A stretch of DNA of 64,000 nucleotides from Parvibaculum sp046297875 (GCF_046297875.1 NZ_JBKBHD010000001.1:1240001-1304000), one strand, 5' to 3'; shown: positions 43,070 through 51,576, numbered from the stretch's first letter. The notes: generated by a model from the letters alone, not told the origin. Translations and numbers: made by a program.

Positions 43070-43837
43070 ATGACCGCTTGGGCGAAACTCACCGCGCCGC
43101 AGATCGGCGCACTTGTCGAAAAGCAGGGCCGCCGCATGGCGGTCCTGCCGATCGGCGCCACCGAGCAGCATGGGCCGCATCTCGCTTCTGGCACGGATAC
43201 GCTTCTTGCCGAAGCGATCTGCGGCGAAGCGTGCCGCCGCCGCAATGTGCTGATGTTGCCGGCCATACCCTATGGCTGCTCATTCGGTCATTCCGATGCT
43301 TGGCCCGGCACGATTTCGCTCTCGCCGGAAACGCTCGCAAGCGTGCTTTGCGAGGTGTCGGACTGGGCGATCCGCACCACCGGCATCGACCGGCTGCTCT
43401 TCATTTCGGGCCACGCCACCAACGGACCGAGCATCGAAAGCGCCATTCTCAGGCTCCGCTATGAGCACCCGGACGTGCGCTTCGCAACGCGAGGCCTCTG
43501 GGAGATTTCGGCGGAGGCGCTGCGGCTCTACACGCTCGATGCTGCCGACATTCATGCAAATATCGCCGAAACCTCGATGGTGATGGCGCTCGATCCCGGC
43601 ATGGTGCAGATGGAACATGCAGAAGATGTCGAGGATGTCACCATCGGCAAGATCTGGCGCTATGCGATGCCCGCTGTAACGCCGAACGGCGTTGTCGGGC
43701 GGCCGAGCGAATCCTCTGCTAAGCTCGGCCGAGACATGCTCGACCGGATCATCGATGACTTCGAGGCTCTGCTCGAAATGGCCGAGAAGGAAGAATGGCC
43801 GGTGATGCCGGCCGCGACGAAGGGCGAAGTTAAGTGA
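43070..43837 (+). CDS. creatininase-family amidohydrolase
   Basis: A 255-residue metal-dependent amidohydrolase. The metal ligands are visible: E32 and H34 in GATEQHGPHL, D43 in GTDTLLAEAI, a histidine in ISGHATNGPS and a glutamate in IAETSMVMAL. The family includes creatininase, the formamide hydrolase of flavin synthesis and the mycofactocin peptidase MftE; none can be chosen from sequence. It starts 11 bases after glnT and overlaps the TetR gene by four bases, so the three form one operon. Confidence 0.88.
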   Translation: MTAWAKLTAPQIGALVEKQGRRMAVLPIGATEQHGPHLASGTDTLLAEAICGEACRRRNVLMLPAIPYGCSFGHSDAWPGTISLSPETLASVLCEVSDWAIRTTGIDRLLFISGHATNGPSIESAILRLRYEHPDVRFATRGLWEISAEALRLYTLDAADIHANIAETSMVMALDPGMVQMEHAEDVEDVTIGKIWRYAMPAVTPNGVVGRPSESSAKLGRDMLDRIIDDFEALLEMAEKEEWPVMPAATKGEVK

Positions 43838-44505
43838 CGGCAAAAGGCGCGGGGCGGGCAAAGAGCAAGCCTGCCAAAGTGAGCGGAACGAAGGCCGGCC
43901 TCCGGGCAAAGCCTGCAAGGAAGGCTGGCCGCCCGCCCGTCGAGCAGCCGAACGAGGCCAAACGCGATGCCATTGCAGCAGCTGCACTCAAGCTCTTCTC
44001 GCAGTCGGGTGTCGCTGCGGTCTCCAACAAGGAGCTCGGTGAGGCGGCGGGCATCAATCCGGCGCTCATCTATTACTATTTCGAGGACAAGGACGATCTC
44101 TTCCAGTTCGTCGTGCGCAAGGCGCTCGAAGATGCGCTTGCCGCCTATGACGATATCAAGAAGGAAAAGGGCGGTATCGGCGATCTCGATGCCTGGCTGT
44201 CCAGCAATCTGCTGCTCTTCGGCGAGATCACGCGCTTCCTTAAGGTGATCCTCGACTATGCCCATTCCGGACAGCGCTCGGTGGAGACCGATGCAGCGAT
44301 CGCGCGCTTCTACAGAACCGAGACCGATCTTATCGGCCATGCGCTGCGCGATGAAGGATTTGCGGCGAAAGTGGCGCTGGAACTTGCACAGCTCGTCTCG
44401 GTCTTTCTCGATGGCGTGATGGTCGCGCGCGTTGTGCGGCCGGAAATCGATTCCGAGCGCCTCGTTTCGCTCATGCGCGATCTCCTGCGCAACAAGGGGC
44501 GCTGA
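43834..44505 (+). CDS. TetR-family regulator of the glnT operon
   Basis: A 223-residue regulator starting at GTG 43834, coupled to the creatininase gene (GTGA). After a basic 35-residue tail the helix-turn-helix is AAALKLFSQSGVAAVSNKELGEAAGINPALIYYYFEDKDDLF. The C-terminal ligand domain is unlike characterised members. Likely represses its own operon through the palindrome at 41571-41590. Its stop codon directly abuts the stop of the next TetR gene on the other strand. Confidence 0.88.
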   Translation: MTAKGAGRAKSKPAKVSGTKAGLRAKPARKAGRPPVEQPNEAKRDAIAAAALKLFSQSGVAAVSNKELGEAAGINPALIYYYFEDKDDLFQFVVRKALEDALAAYDDIKKEKGGIGDLDAWLSSNLLLFGEITRFLKVILDYAHSGQRSVETDAAIARFYRTETDLIGHALRDEGFAAKVALELAQLVSVFLDGVMVARVVRPEIDSERLVSLMRDLLRNKGR

Positions 44506-45213
44506 CTATTTCTTGCTGTCGAGATGGTCGTTGACGAGCTGAGCGAACCAGAGGCGAAAGCGTTTCAGTCCGTCCTGATCGAGCCCGGCCGATTCCGCAA
44601 GCGGACGGCCGATGATCGCCTCACCGAAAGCGGCGCTCGCCGTCAGCATGGCAATGAAGAGAGTGTCCTCGCGGTCGGGCACGGGCTCGCCCGTCTGCCG
44701 CGCATGGTCCTCGCGGCGCGCCTGGATGGCGTCCACGATCTCGCCCATGACAGTGTTGTCCGGCTGGCCGGCATTGGCGCGGCCTGTCAGCAGCATCCAG
44801 GAAAAGAGCCGTGCGGTGCCCCGGTCGCTCAGCGCCTCGAACACATGTCCGATGTGATAGGCGGTATTGCCGCCCCTGCTTCCGCTCTTGCCGCCTTCGT
44901 CGAGCGCCGAAAGCAGCGTATCGCGGAGCTGCCGGTTCGCCCGTCCGATCAGCGCCCGCACCAGCCCCTCGCGGCTTTCGAAGTGATGCAGGATCGCGGG
45001 GTGCGAAATGCCCACATCGCGGGCGATGTCCTGAAGCCGCAAGCCCTCCGGCCCCTGCCGGGCAAGCCGCCCCTCGGCAGCGTCCAGAATCAGCCGACGC
45101 GCCTCGTCGGCAGTGCGGCGAACGCGCTTGGCGGCCGGTTTGGCGGCGGTGCCATCGCCTCCTTTTGCGGCGGATTTGGCGGTTTCCGGCGGGTTCTTGA
45201 CGGAGCTCGACAC
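44506..45213 (-). CDS. TetR-family regulator divergent from coq4
   Basis: A 235-residue regulator starting at GTG 45213 (AAGGAA upstream). After a basic tail (about 35 residues) the helix-turn-helix is ILDAAEGRLARQGPEGLRLQDIARDVGISHPAILHHFESREGLVRAL. The ligand domain has no recognisable signature. The 109-base gap to coq4 contains a TGACA-N4-TGTCA palindrome overlapping a near-consensus promoter, so it probably represses coq4. Confidence 0.88.
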   Translation of the reverse strand: MSSSVKNPPETAKSAAKGGDGTAAKPAAKRVRRTADEARRLILDAAEGRLARQGPEGLRLQDIARDVGISHPAILHHFESREGLVRALIGRANRQLRDTLLSALDEGGKSGSRGGNTAYHIGHVFEALSDRGTARLFSWMLLTGRANAGQPDNTVMGEIVDAIQARREDHARQTGEPVPDREDTLFIAMLTASAAFGEAIIGRPLAESAGLDQDGLKRFRLWFAQLVNDHLDSKK

Positions 45214-45241
45214 TCAAGTTTCCTTTTCGCGGCGCTATATA

Positions 45242-45270
45242 TTGACAATTATGTCAGTATTTTCTAATAT
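45242..45270 (+). promoter_or_regulatory. near-consensus promoter with embedded palindrome, driving coq4
   Basis: TTGACA (45242-45247), a 17-base spacer, then TAATAT (45265-45270): the best sigma-70 type promoter in the window. The inverted repeat TGACA-ATTA-TGTCA (45243-45256) covers the -35 box and half the spacer, so a bound TetR dimer would block polymerase. It lies 53 bases before the coq4 start codon. Confidence 0.72.
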
Positions 45271-45322
45271 CAGGCAATCAAGGCAATTGGCAGATCGCCA
45301 CTATAGCAACGGGACATAGCCC

Positions 45323-46123
45323 ATGACGACTGCAAGCCCAATCGAGTTTCGAGGTGCGGCCCCCGTGAAGCGGAAGCGCAAGCGCATTCAGCCCCTGAAG
45401 GCGATCCGCGCGATCCGCGCCCTCATCGCCGACAAGGAAGATACGTCCCAGGTCTTCAAGATCATCGACGCGCTGTCCGGCGACTCGATCGGACGTGGCT
45501 TCCGGCGGTTCGTGGCCACCGAAACAGGCCGGCGCATCCTTGCCGAACGGCGCAATCTGATTGCGGCTCTCAGCGACCGTGCCCGGCTCGCGGCCTTGCC
45601 CGAAGGCACGCTGGGCCGCACTTATCATGAGTTCATGGCCGAGGAAGACCTCACCGCCGACGGGCTGGTCGAGGCGAGCGAAGCCGTGGAGCGCGCGGAT
45701 ATGCGTTCCGAGGAAGAGGCGCTTTTCGGTGCCCGCCTGCGCGACCAGCATGACCTGTGGCACGTGACGAGCGGCTATGGCCGCGACGGGCTTGGCGAGC
45801 TGGCGCTGCTCGCTTTCACCTATGCGCAGACGCGCAATCGCGGGATCGGCTTCATCGTGCTTGTCGGCGCCCGGGTGACGGCAAAGAACCTGCCTGACGT
45901 GAACATCTGGAAGGTGGTCCGCGAGGCCTATCGCAACGGCAAGAAGGCAGCCTGGCTGCCAGCGACAGACTGGGAAGCGATGCTCGACAAACCGCTTGCC
46001 CAGGTCCGTGGCGAACTCGGCATCGTCTCGCCGGTGGCCTATATCGAGGCAGAGCCCTATACGACCGCCGCCGAAAATGCCTTCAAGGCAATGCGCGCCG
46101 AGCAGCAGAAGCAGGCGGCCTGA
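45323..46123 (+). CDS. coq4: ubiquinone biosynthesis protein Coq4
   Basis: A 266-residue Coq4-family protein. The zinc motif HDLWH at 143-147 followed by E159 is the exact HDxxH-x11-E pattern. Coq4 is needed for ubiquinone synthesis and has been linked to oxidative decarboxylation of the ring precursor at C1 and to holding the Coq complex together. An N-terminal basic patch (KRKRKRIQP) may contact membrane lipid. Likely repressed by the divergent TetR protein, unusual for a housekeeping quinone gene. Followed by a GC-rich hairpin. Confidence 0.93.
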   Translation: MTTASPIEFRGAAPVKRKRKRIQPLKAIRAIRALIADKEDTSQVFKIIDALSGDSIGRGFRRFVATETGRRILAERRNLIAALSDRARLAALPEGTLGRTYHEFMAEEDLTADGLVEASEAVERADMRSEEEALFGARLRDQHDLWHVTSGYGRDGLGELALLAFTYAQTRNRGIGFIVLVGARVTAKNLPDVNIWKVVREAYRNGKKAAWLPATDWEAMLDKPLAQVRGELGIVSPVAYIEAEPYTTAAENAFKAMRAEQQKQAA

Positions 46124-46129
46124 CGGGCC

Positions 46130-46154
46130 GGCCGGGCTTTGGCCCCGGCCTCTT
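46130..46154 (+). terminator. GC-rich hairpin after coq4
   Basis: GGCCGGG (46130-46136) pairs with CCCGGCC (46144-46150) around a 7-base loop, starting seven bases after the coq4 stop; the tail TCTTA is only weakly T-rich, so termination may be partial. Confidence 0.55.
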
Positions 46155-46198
46155 AGACGGTATGCTCGGCCCCGGTTGAAGAATCCGGGGCTGAGCTT

Positions 46199-46555
46199 GT
46201 GCTGAAAATCTATGGGCTGAAAAACTGCGATACCTGCCGCAAGGCCGTGAAGTGGCTTGAAGCGGAAGGCATGGCCCATCAATTCCACGACCTGAAGGTG
46301 GAAGGCATCTCCGCTGCGGATGTGAAGCGGTTTGCCGGTGCTGTCGGCTGGGAAGCGCTGCTCAACAAGGCCAGTACCACCTGGCGCGGGCTGCCCGATG
46401 GCGACAAGGAAGGTCTCGGCGAGGCAAAGGCCCTGAAGCTGATGACGGCGCATCCCGCCCTGATCAAGCGGCCTGTCTTCGACAATGGCAAGACCGTCAT
46501 TTCCGGATTTCGCGATCCGCAGAAGGCCGCCATCAAGAAGGCATTCGGAAAATGA
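46199..46555 (+). CDS. ArsC/Spx-family reductase-like protein
   Basis: A 118-residue thioredoxin-like protein from GTG 46199. C10 and C13 (in LKNCDTCRKAVKWL) form the CxxC site and LIKRPVFDNG is the family arginine motif. The sequence fits the YffB/Spx-like subgroup, not arsenate-resistance ArsC; no ars genes are nearby. Overlaps the GNAT gene by four bases. Confidence 0.87.
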   Translation: MLKIYGLKNCDTCRKAVKWLEAEGMAHQFHDLKVEGISAADVKRFAGAVGWEALLNKASTTWRGLPDGDKEGLGEAKALKLMTAHPALIKRPVFDNGKTVISGFRDPQKAAIKKAFGK

Positions 46556-47148
46556 GACTGGGCAAGCGGGTGGAGCCTGCGCCCTCTATCTCGCTTCCCA
46601 TCGAAACGCCGCGCCTCACTATCCGCGAATTCGCCGCGCGCGATCTCGAAGCGCTTCATGCCTATTCGTCCCTGCCCGAGGTGACGCAGTTTCTCGTTTG
46701 GGGACCGAATTCGCTTGCACAGAGCAAGCAGGCGGTCCGCACCTTCCTCGACGATCAAAAGGACAAGGACCGCGTCAATTTCGATCTCGCGGTCCTGTCG
46801 AAGCAGGTGGAAAAACGGGGTGCGAAGCCGCGCCTGATCGGCGCCGTCGGGCTCAAACTGTCGGACCCGGACAATCGCACCGCCGAAATCGGCTATGTTC
46901 TGCATCCTGATTTCTGGGGCCACGGCTTCGCCCTTGAGGCCGCCCGCGCCCTTGCCCATGCCGGCTTCCGCGACCTCGGGCTACAGCGGATCGTGGCGAG
47001 TTGTGACCAGCGCAACAAGGCGTCTGCCCGTGTGATGGAAAAGCTCGGGATGCGCCGCGAAGGCGCGTTCCGCCGCAGCAAATATATTCAGGGCGCTTGG
47101 CGGGACGAATACCTCTACGCGATCCTCGCGGAGGAGTTCCGGGCCTAG
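46552..47148 (+). CDS. GNAT-family acetyltransferase (RimJ/RimL-like)
   Basis: A 198-residue acetyltransferase. LPIETPRLTIREFAARDLEAL is the usual start of the RimJ/RimL-like group; the acetyl-CoA motif is GHGFALEAARALAHAGF and QRIVASCDQRNKASARVMEKLGMRREG ends the fold. Substrate unknown. Translationally coupled to the ArsC-like gene; the last four bases overlap the convergent TusA-like gene. Confidence 0.88.
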   Translation: MRLGKRVEPAPSISLPIETPRLTIREFAARDLEALHAYSSLPEVTQFLVWGPNSLAQSKQAVRTFLDDQKDKDRVNFDLAVLSKQVEKRGAKPRLIGAVGLKLSDPDNRTAEIGYVLHPDFWGHGFALEAARALAHAGFRDLGLQRIVASCDQRNKASARVMEKLGMRREGAFRRSKYIQGAWRDEYLYAILAEEFRA

Positions 47149-47432
47149 AGGCCCTTCACCGGCTTTGACAGCAGGTCGTCTTCCGGCTCGGCGATATGTT
47201 CGCCCCGGCGGATCAGGAATTCGATCCATGTGCCCCGATCGCGGACCTCGACAAGCTCGTGGCCTGCCTGGGCGCAAAAATGCGCCATGTCGATCCGCGC
47301 CACAGGATCGCTCGCAAAGACGCGCAGAAGCGCACCCGGGTCGAGCCGCAGCAGCCTCTTTCGCGCCCGCAGCACGGGCAGTGGGCATTGCTGGCCGATC
47401 ACATCGAGCAGAATTTCGCCCTGTTCCACCAT
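47145..47432 (-). CDS. TusA-family sulfur carrier-like protein
   Basis: A 95-residue protein. The signature CPLPVLRARK with the persulfide cysteine C16 is the CPxP motif of TusA/SirA-like sulfur carriers. Residues 75-95 form an extra acidic tail. It may carry persulfide sulfur for thiolation or other sulfur transfer; the donor and acceptor are not nearby. Convergent with the GNAT gene. Confidence 0.88.
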   Translation of the reverse strand: MVEQGEILLDVIGQQCPLPVLRARKRLLRLDPGALLRVFASDPVARIDMAHFCAQAGHELVEVRDRGTWIEFLIRRGEHIAEPEDDLLSKPVKGL

Positions 47433-47565
47433 ATTCCCTGCGCTTGTTCGCTTCCGTTCCGTCCCTGAAACGGCATGGGGGGCCGCTGGCGCGGATAATG
47501 CCGGGGCCTTTCGCTCATGTCACGCCACCGTGAAGCGAAAACGGCGGCTTCCCGACCGGCTTTTC

Positions 47566-47595
47566 TTGACGGTCCCGCGCCCTGCCGGGCATAAC
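47566..47595 (+). promoter_or_regulatory. possible promoter of FATP-type acyl-CoA synthetase
   Basis: TTGACG (47566-47571), an 18-base spacer and CATAAC (47590-47595), 50 bases before the start codon of the acyl-CoA synthetase. The -35 box is good, the -10 box is weak. Confidence 0.4.
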
Positions 47596-47644
47596 AGACC
47601 CAACTACGTTCAACGCAACACAATCCTTGGGAGGATGATCGGAT

Positions 47645-49447
47645 ATGGGTTTCTTCAAGCGGGTCGGCAACGAAATTGTGTTCGTGCGGGCGGCCCTCCG
47701 TTCGCTGAAGAAGCTGAAGGAGATCCGGGCGGACACCACGCGCACTTTTTCAGACATCATCGAAGAACTGGCGCGGACCAAACCGAACAACATTGCGATC
47801 TATTTCGAGGACAAGACCCTCACCTATCGCCAGTACAATGAAGAGGCGAACAAATATGCCCGCTGGATGCAGGGGCAGGGGCTTGGCCGCGGCGACGTCG
47901 TCGCGCTGATGATGGAAAACCGGCCGGAATATCTGATCGCCTGGCTCGGTATCGTCAAGGCCGGCGCCACGGCCGCCCTCATCAACACCAATCTCACCAA
48001 GGGGCCGCTTGCCCACTGCCTCAACATCTCCAATGCGAACCACCTCGTTCTCGGGGCGGAGCTTGCCGAGAACTATTCGACGGCTGCGGACCAGCTTGAG
48101 CGGCCGATGACCGTCTGGGTCACGGGCGGCCAGATGCAGGGCGCGCATGATCTCGACAATGCGCTCTCGCAGCTTTCCGGCGATCCTCTTCCCGCCGATA
48201 TCCGAAAGGACGTGACGCAGGACGATGATGCGCTCTTCATCTATACGAGCGGTACGACCGGCAATCCGAAGGCCGCAAAGATCCCGCATGTGCGTCTCAA
48301 CGCCATGATGGGCGCCTTTGCCGCCGGCACGAATGCGACGGAGAAGGACCGCATGTATGTCGTGCTGCCGCTCTACCACTCGGCGGGCGGCGTCTGCGCC
48401 ATCGGCTCGACGCTGACCGTTGGCGGTTCGGTGATCCTGCGCCGCAAGTTTTCGGCGACGCAGTTCTGGGACGACGCGCACAAATACAAGGCGACGCTCT
48501 TCCAGTATATCGGCGAGCTTTGCCGCTACCTGCTCAACACCGACAAGCACCCGAAGGAACGCAAGCACAAGATCCGCCTTGCGGTAGGCAATGGCTTGCG
48601 GCCGGAAATCTGGCAGTCCTTCCAGAAGCGGTTCAACATTCCGCGCGTTCTTGAATTCTACGGTGCGACGGAAGGCAATGTCGCGCTGATGAATTTCGAT
48701 GGCTCGCCTGGTGCCATTGGCCGTATCCCGAGCTGGGCGAAGGCGAAGTTCAATGTCGAGATCGTGAAGTTCGACATCGAGAACGAGCAGCCGGTGCGTG
48801 GGCCAGACGGCTTCTGCATCAAGGCGGAATTCGGCGAAGCAGGCGAGGCGCTCGGCAAGATCACCGACGATCCCGAGCAGCCGACAGGCCGCTTCGACGG
48901 CTATGCCAAAAAGGAAGAGACGGAAAAGAAGATCCTCCGCGACGTCTTCGAGAAGGGTGATGCGTGGTTCCGCACGGGCGATCTGCTGCGTCAGGACAAG
49001 CTCGGCTATTTCTACTTTGTCGACCGTATCGGCGACACGTTCCGCTGGAAGGGCGAAAACGTGGCGACGTCGGAAGTCGCCGAGGCGATTTCCGTGTTCC
49101 CCGGCGTGAAGGAAGCGAACGTCTATGGCGTGCATGTGCCGGGTGCCGATGGCCGCGCCGGCATGGCCTCGATCGTCGCCGAGAACGGCTCGCTCGATCT
49201 CGACAAGTTCCGCACGCAGATGCAGAAGGAACTGCCCGATTATGCGGTGCCCGTCTTCCTGCGCATCCAGCCTGAAATCGAGATCACAGGCACCTTCAAG
49301 CATCGCAAGGTCGAACTGGTGAAAGAAGGATTCGATCCTTCCGTCATTCCCGAGCCCATCTTTTTCAATTGCCCGGTGCAGAAGAAGTATGTGCCGGTCG
49401 ACCAGCATCTCTACGGCAAGATCTGCTCGGGCGAGTTCCGCCTCTAG
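47645..49447 (+). CDS. FATP-type long-chain acyl-CoA synthetase
   Basis: Activates fatty acids to acyl-CoA through an acyl-adenylate. 600 residues of the ANL superfamily. The ATP loop is YTSGTTGNPKAAKI, motif EFYGATEGNVALMN, and AWFRTGDLLRQDKLGYFYFVDRIGDTFRWKGENVATSEV are typical of the FATP/very-long-chain group (FadD6/FATP). A hydrophobic N-terminal part suggests membrane association. A strong terminator follows. It stands alone; a possible promoter is at 47566-47595. Confidence 0.93.
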   Translation: MGFFKRVGNEIVFVRAALRSLKKLKEIRADTTRTFSDIIEELARTKPNNIAIYFEDKTLTYRQYNEEANKYARWMQGQGLGRGDVVALMMENRPEYLIAWLGIVKAGATAALINTNLTKGPLAHCLNISNANHLVLGAELAENYSTAADQLERPMTVWVTGGQMQGAHDLDNALSQLSGDPLPADIRKDVTQDDDALFIYTSGTTGNPKAAKIPHVRLNAMMGAFAAGTNATEKDRMYVVLPLYHSAGGVCAIGSTLTVGGSVILRRKFSATQFWDDAHKYKATLFQYIGELCRYLLNTDKHPKERKHKIRLAVGNGLRPEIWQSFQKRFNIPRVLEFYGATEGNVALMNFDGSPGAIGRIPSWAKAKFNVEIVKFDIENEQPVRGPDGFCIKAEFGEAGEALGKITDDPEQPTGRFDGYAKKEETEKKILRDVFEKGDAWFRTGDLLRQDKLGYFYFVDRIGDTFRWKGENVATSEVAEAISVFPGVKEANVYGVHVPGADGRAGMASIVAENGSLDLDKFRTQMQKELPDYAVPVFLRIQPEIEITGTFKHRKVELVKEGFDPSVIPEPIFFNCPVQKKYVPVDQHLYGKICSGEFRL

Positions 49448-49468
49448 AGCGATCCCGCAGCGGAACAA

Positions 49469-49498
49469 AAAAGGGCGGCTCCTTGGAGCCGCCCTTTG
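49469..49498. terminator. bidirectional terminator after acyl-CoA synthetase
   Basis: Arms AAAGGGCGGCTCC (49470-49482) and GGAGCCGCCCTTT (49485-49497) in the 71-base gap between two convergent genes, with A-rich sequence to the left and TTTGCTTTT to the right. Confidence 0.9.
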
Positions 49499-49518
49499 CT
49501 TTTCCGCCTTGCCGCAGC

Positions 49519-50736
49519 TTATTGCGCGGCGTCGGTCTTCTTGTCGAGGCCCATGGCGGCAAGAATTTCCGGGCGGATATTTTCCGTGCCCTTCTTCTCG
49601 ACATGCTGCGCCACGCGGCTGCCCACCGCCATCATGGCTTCGCCCATGAAGGTCGGGCGGTTGTCGCGTGCCCAGTTGAGCGAGGCTTCGCGGTTCTCGT
49701 TCAGCTGCTGGAACTTCGGGAAGACGTAACGCGCCATCAGCTCGTAGGACTTCTTGGTGTTTTCCCAATCGGCCCAGTTATGCGCAAGCTGCATGAAGCA
49801 GCCGAAGCCGCCCGACTGCGCCTGCAGCCGTTCGATCTGCGCGATGGCGTCGTCCGGCGTGCCGATCACAGCCATGCCGGAGGCGATGAGCGCGTCCACC
49901 GGGTCCGATCCATCGGTTGGCGCGAGCGGCAGGGCTGCCACTTCGCGGAAGTAGTAGAGCCATTGCTCGAGACCGAAGCGCACATTCTCGCGCGCCTTTT
50001 CCCGCGTCTCGGCAATATGTACCGGGCCCACAAGGCGCCACTGGCTGCGGTCGATGGTCTTGCCATGATCCTTCGCCGTGTCCTCGCAGATTGCCCAGTT
50101 GGATGAGAGTGCGTTGAATCCGCCGGCGGAAGTCGCGCCGATCGAGAGGAGGCCGAGGCCGTGGCGTCCGGCCGCCGTTGCGCCGGTCGGCGAGACCTGG
50201 CTTGCCACAGCGATCTCGACGGATGGCCGCGACCAGGGCGTCATCTGCAGCTGCGCATCCTTCAGTTCGAACCAGTCGGTCTTCGCCGTCACTTTCTCGC
50301 CGCGCAGCAGCGGTACGATCACATCCAGCGCCTCGTCCATCATGTCGCGCTGCTTTGCGACCGTAATGCCCATCATGAAGGCGTCTGAGGGAAGCGAGCC
50401 CGGTCCGACGCCGAGCATCACGCGGCCGCGCGTGATGTGGTCGAGCTGGTTGATCCGGTCGGCCAGCATCAGCGGGTGATGATAGGGGAGCGAGGAAACG
50501 CCGGTGCCAAGCTTGATGTTGCGTGTGCGCTCGGCCACCGTGGCGATGAAGAGTTCGGGGCTTGCGATCAGCTCATAGCCTGCCGAGTGATGCTCGCCGA
50601 TCCAGGCCTCGTCATAACCGAGCTTGTCCATCAGCTGGACAAGTTCGATATCGCGATCGAGTGCGAGGGTCGGATTTTCGTTCAGCGGATGGAAGGGCGC
50701 GATGAAGGCGCCGAAGCGCATTTTCTGTCCGTACAT
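49519..50736 (-). CDS. LLM-class flavin-dependent monooxygenase
   Basis: A 405-residue luciferase-like monooxygenase using reduced FMN. MRFGAFIAPFHPLNENPTLALDRD, YDEAWIGEHHSAGYELIASPELF, LPYHHPLMLADRINQLDHITRGRVMLGVGPGSLPSDAFMMG and the late DDAIAQIERL are features of a group often labelled limonene monooxygenase-like or alkane monooxygenase-like. The true substrate is unknown. Downstream of a TetR gene (46-base gap) on the same strand, and near a divergent SDR, so a small inducible catabolic unit. Confidence 0.88.
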   Translation of the reverse strand: MYGQKMRFGAFIAPFHPLNENPTLALDRDIELVQLMDKLGYDEAWIGEHHSAGYELIASPELFIATVAERTRNIKLGTGVSSLPYHHPLMLADRINQLDHITRGRVMLGVGPGSLPSDAFMMGITVAKQRDMMDEALDVIVPLLRGEKVTAKTDWFELKDAQLQMTPWSRPSVEIAVASQVSPTGATAAGRHGLGLLSIGATSAGGFNALSSNWAICEDTAKDHGKTIDRSQWRLVGPVHIAETREKARENVRFGLEQWLYYFREVAALPLAPTDGSDPVDALIASGMAVIGTPDDAIAQIERLQAQSGGFGCFMQLAHNWADWENTKKSYELMARYVFPKFQQLNENREASLNWARDNRPTFMGEAMMAVGSRVAQHVEKKGTENIRPEILAAMGLDKKTDAAQ

Positions 50737-50782
50737 GGGTCTCTCCCTGGTTGCGAATTTCGTTCCGGCGATCTTGCGCCGG

Positions 50783-51415
50783 TCAGTCCTTTTTCCGAAG
50801 CCCGTTGAGTTGAAACTGCATCAGCGCCCGGTTGATCTCGGCACGGTCCATATCCGGGTTCTGGAGCCACCATGCGGTGAAGGCGCTCCAGGCCGCCACC
50901 AGCGCGACGGCGGCCACCTGCGGCGGAAAATCGTTCGAGAATTCGCCCCGTTCCTGCCCGCGCTCCACGATGCGCGTCACATGGGCGAGAACGCTCTCGT
51001 TTACTTCGGCGGCCTTCGGCATGAGGGCGGGCTGGTCAAGGAATTCGCTCAGCATCTTGTGGAGCACCGTCGCGTTCAGCTCCCAGGCGTCGCGCAGCAG
51101 GGAAACGAGTAGCAAAAGCTCCTCCTCCGCCGTGCCTTCATGTTCCGCCAGCCGCTCTGTCAGCGCGCGCGTCACTTCCTCGTTGAAGACGCCGATCAGG
51201 GCCGACTTCCCGGCGAAATGCAGGAAGAAGGTTGCCTTGGCTATGCCCGCCTCGGCACAGATCTCCTCGATCGTGACCTTGTCATAATCGCTCTCGGCAA
51301 AGAGCTTCATCGCTGCGCGGTAGATTTCCTGCCGCGTGCGTTCCTTCTTGCCGGACTTCTTCGGCGCCTCGGGTTTCGCGGCGCCGTTCCGGCTGGATTT
51401 CAACAGTCTCGTCAT
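50783..51415 (-). CDS. TetR-family regulator upstream of LLM monooxygenase
   Basis: A 210-residue regulator. Basic 20-residue tail, then helix-turn-helix IYRAAMKLFAESDYDKVTIEEICAEAGIAKATFFLHFAGKSALIGVF. The C-terminal domain (LLRDAWELNATVLHKMLSEFLDQP...) is a common TetR_C fold. Co-directional with the LLM gene and divergent from an SDR; two inverted repeats lie in the 161-base gap before that SDR. Confidence 0.9.
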   Translation of the reverse strand: MTRLLKSSRNGAAKPEAPKKSGKKERTRQEIYRAAMKLFAESDYDKVTIEEICAEAGIAKATFFLHFAGKSALIGVFNEEVTRALTERLAEHEGTAEEELLLLVSLLRDAWELNATVLHKMLSEFLDQPALMPKAAEVNESVLAHVTRIVERGQERGEFSNDFPPQVAAVALVAAWSAFTAWWLQNPDMDRAEINRALMQFQLNGLRKKD

Positions 51416-51441
51416 ACCTTGCTGTCCGCTTGTCAGCCCTG

Positions 51442-51463
51442 AAACTAGACTCTGGTATAGTTT
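51442..51463. promoter_or_regulatory. 22-base operator-like palindrome before TetR gene
   Basis: AAACTA-N10-TAGTTT, with a further AC/GT pair inside, so eight of eleven positions are symmetric. It stands 27 bases before the TetR gene start, includes a TATAGT -10-like element, and is the best candidate operator of that TetR. Confidence 0.6.
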
Positions 51464-51518
51464 TTCTCAAGAGCCGAATTCGCCGCACCCCGCCCAATGG
51501 GAAGGGGCGTTGCGGTAC

Positions 51519-51534
51519 TAGGGCTCATACCCTA
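51519..51534. promoter_or_regulatory. inverted repeat TAGGG-N6-CCCTA before SDR gene
   Basis: Perfect five-base arms with a 6-base centre, 43 bases before the SDR start codon. It could be a second regulator site for the SDR promoter. Confidence 0.4.
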
Positions 51535-51576
51535 AGACTCGGTGTCCTAACCATAAGAAGATTACGGGAGAGCAGC

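Noticed and set aside
46199..46555. Arsenate reductase for arsenic resistance.
   Set aside because: No ars regulator or efflux gene nearby, and the sequence fits the YffB/Spx-like subgroup.
47750..49768. Long open frame of about 670 codons on the minus strand opposite the FATP-type synthetase.
   Set aside because: It is antisense to a gene with full ANL motifs, its translation is arginine/aspartate-rich without family features, and GC-rich genes often open such frames.
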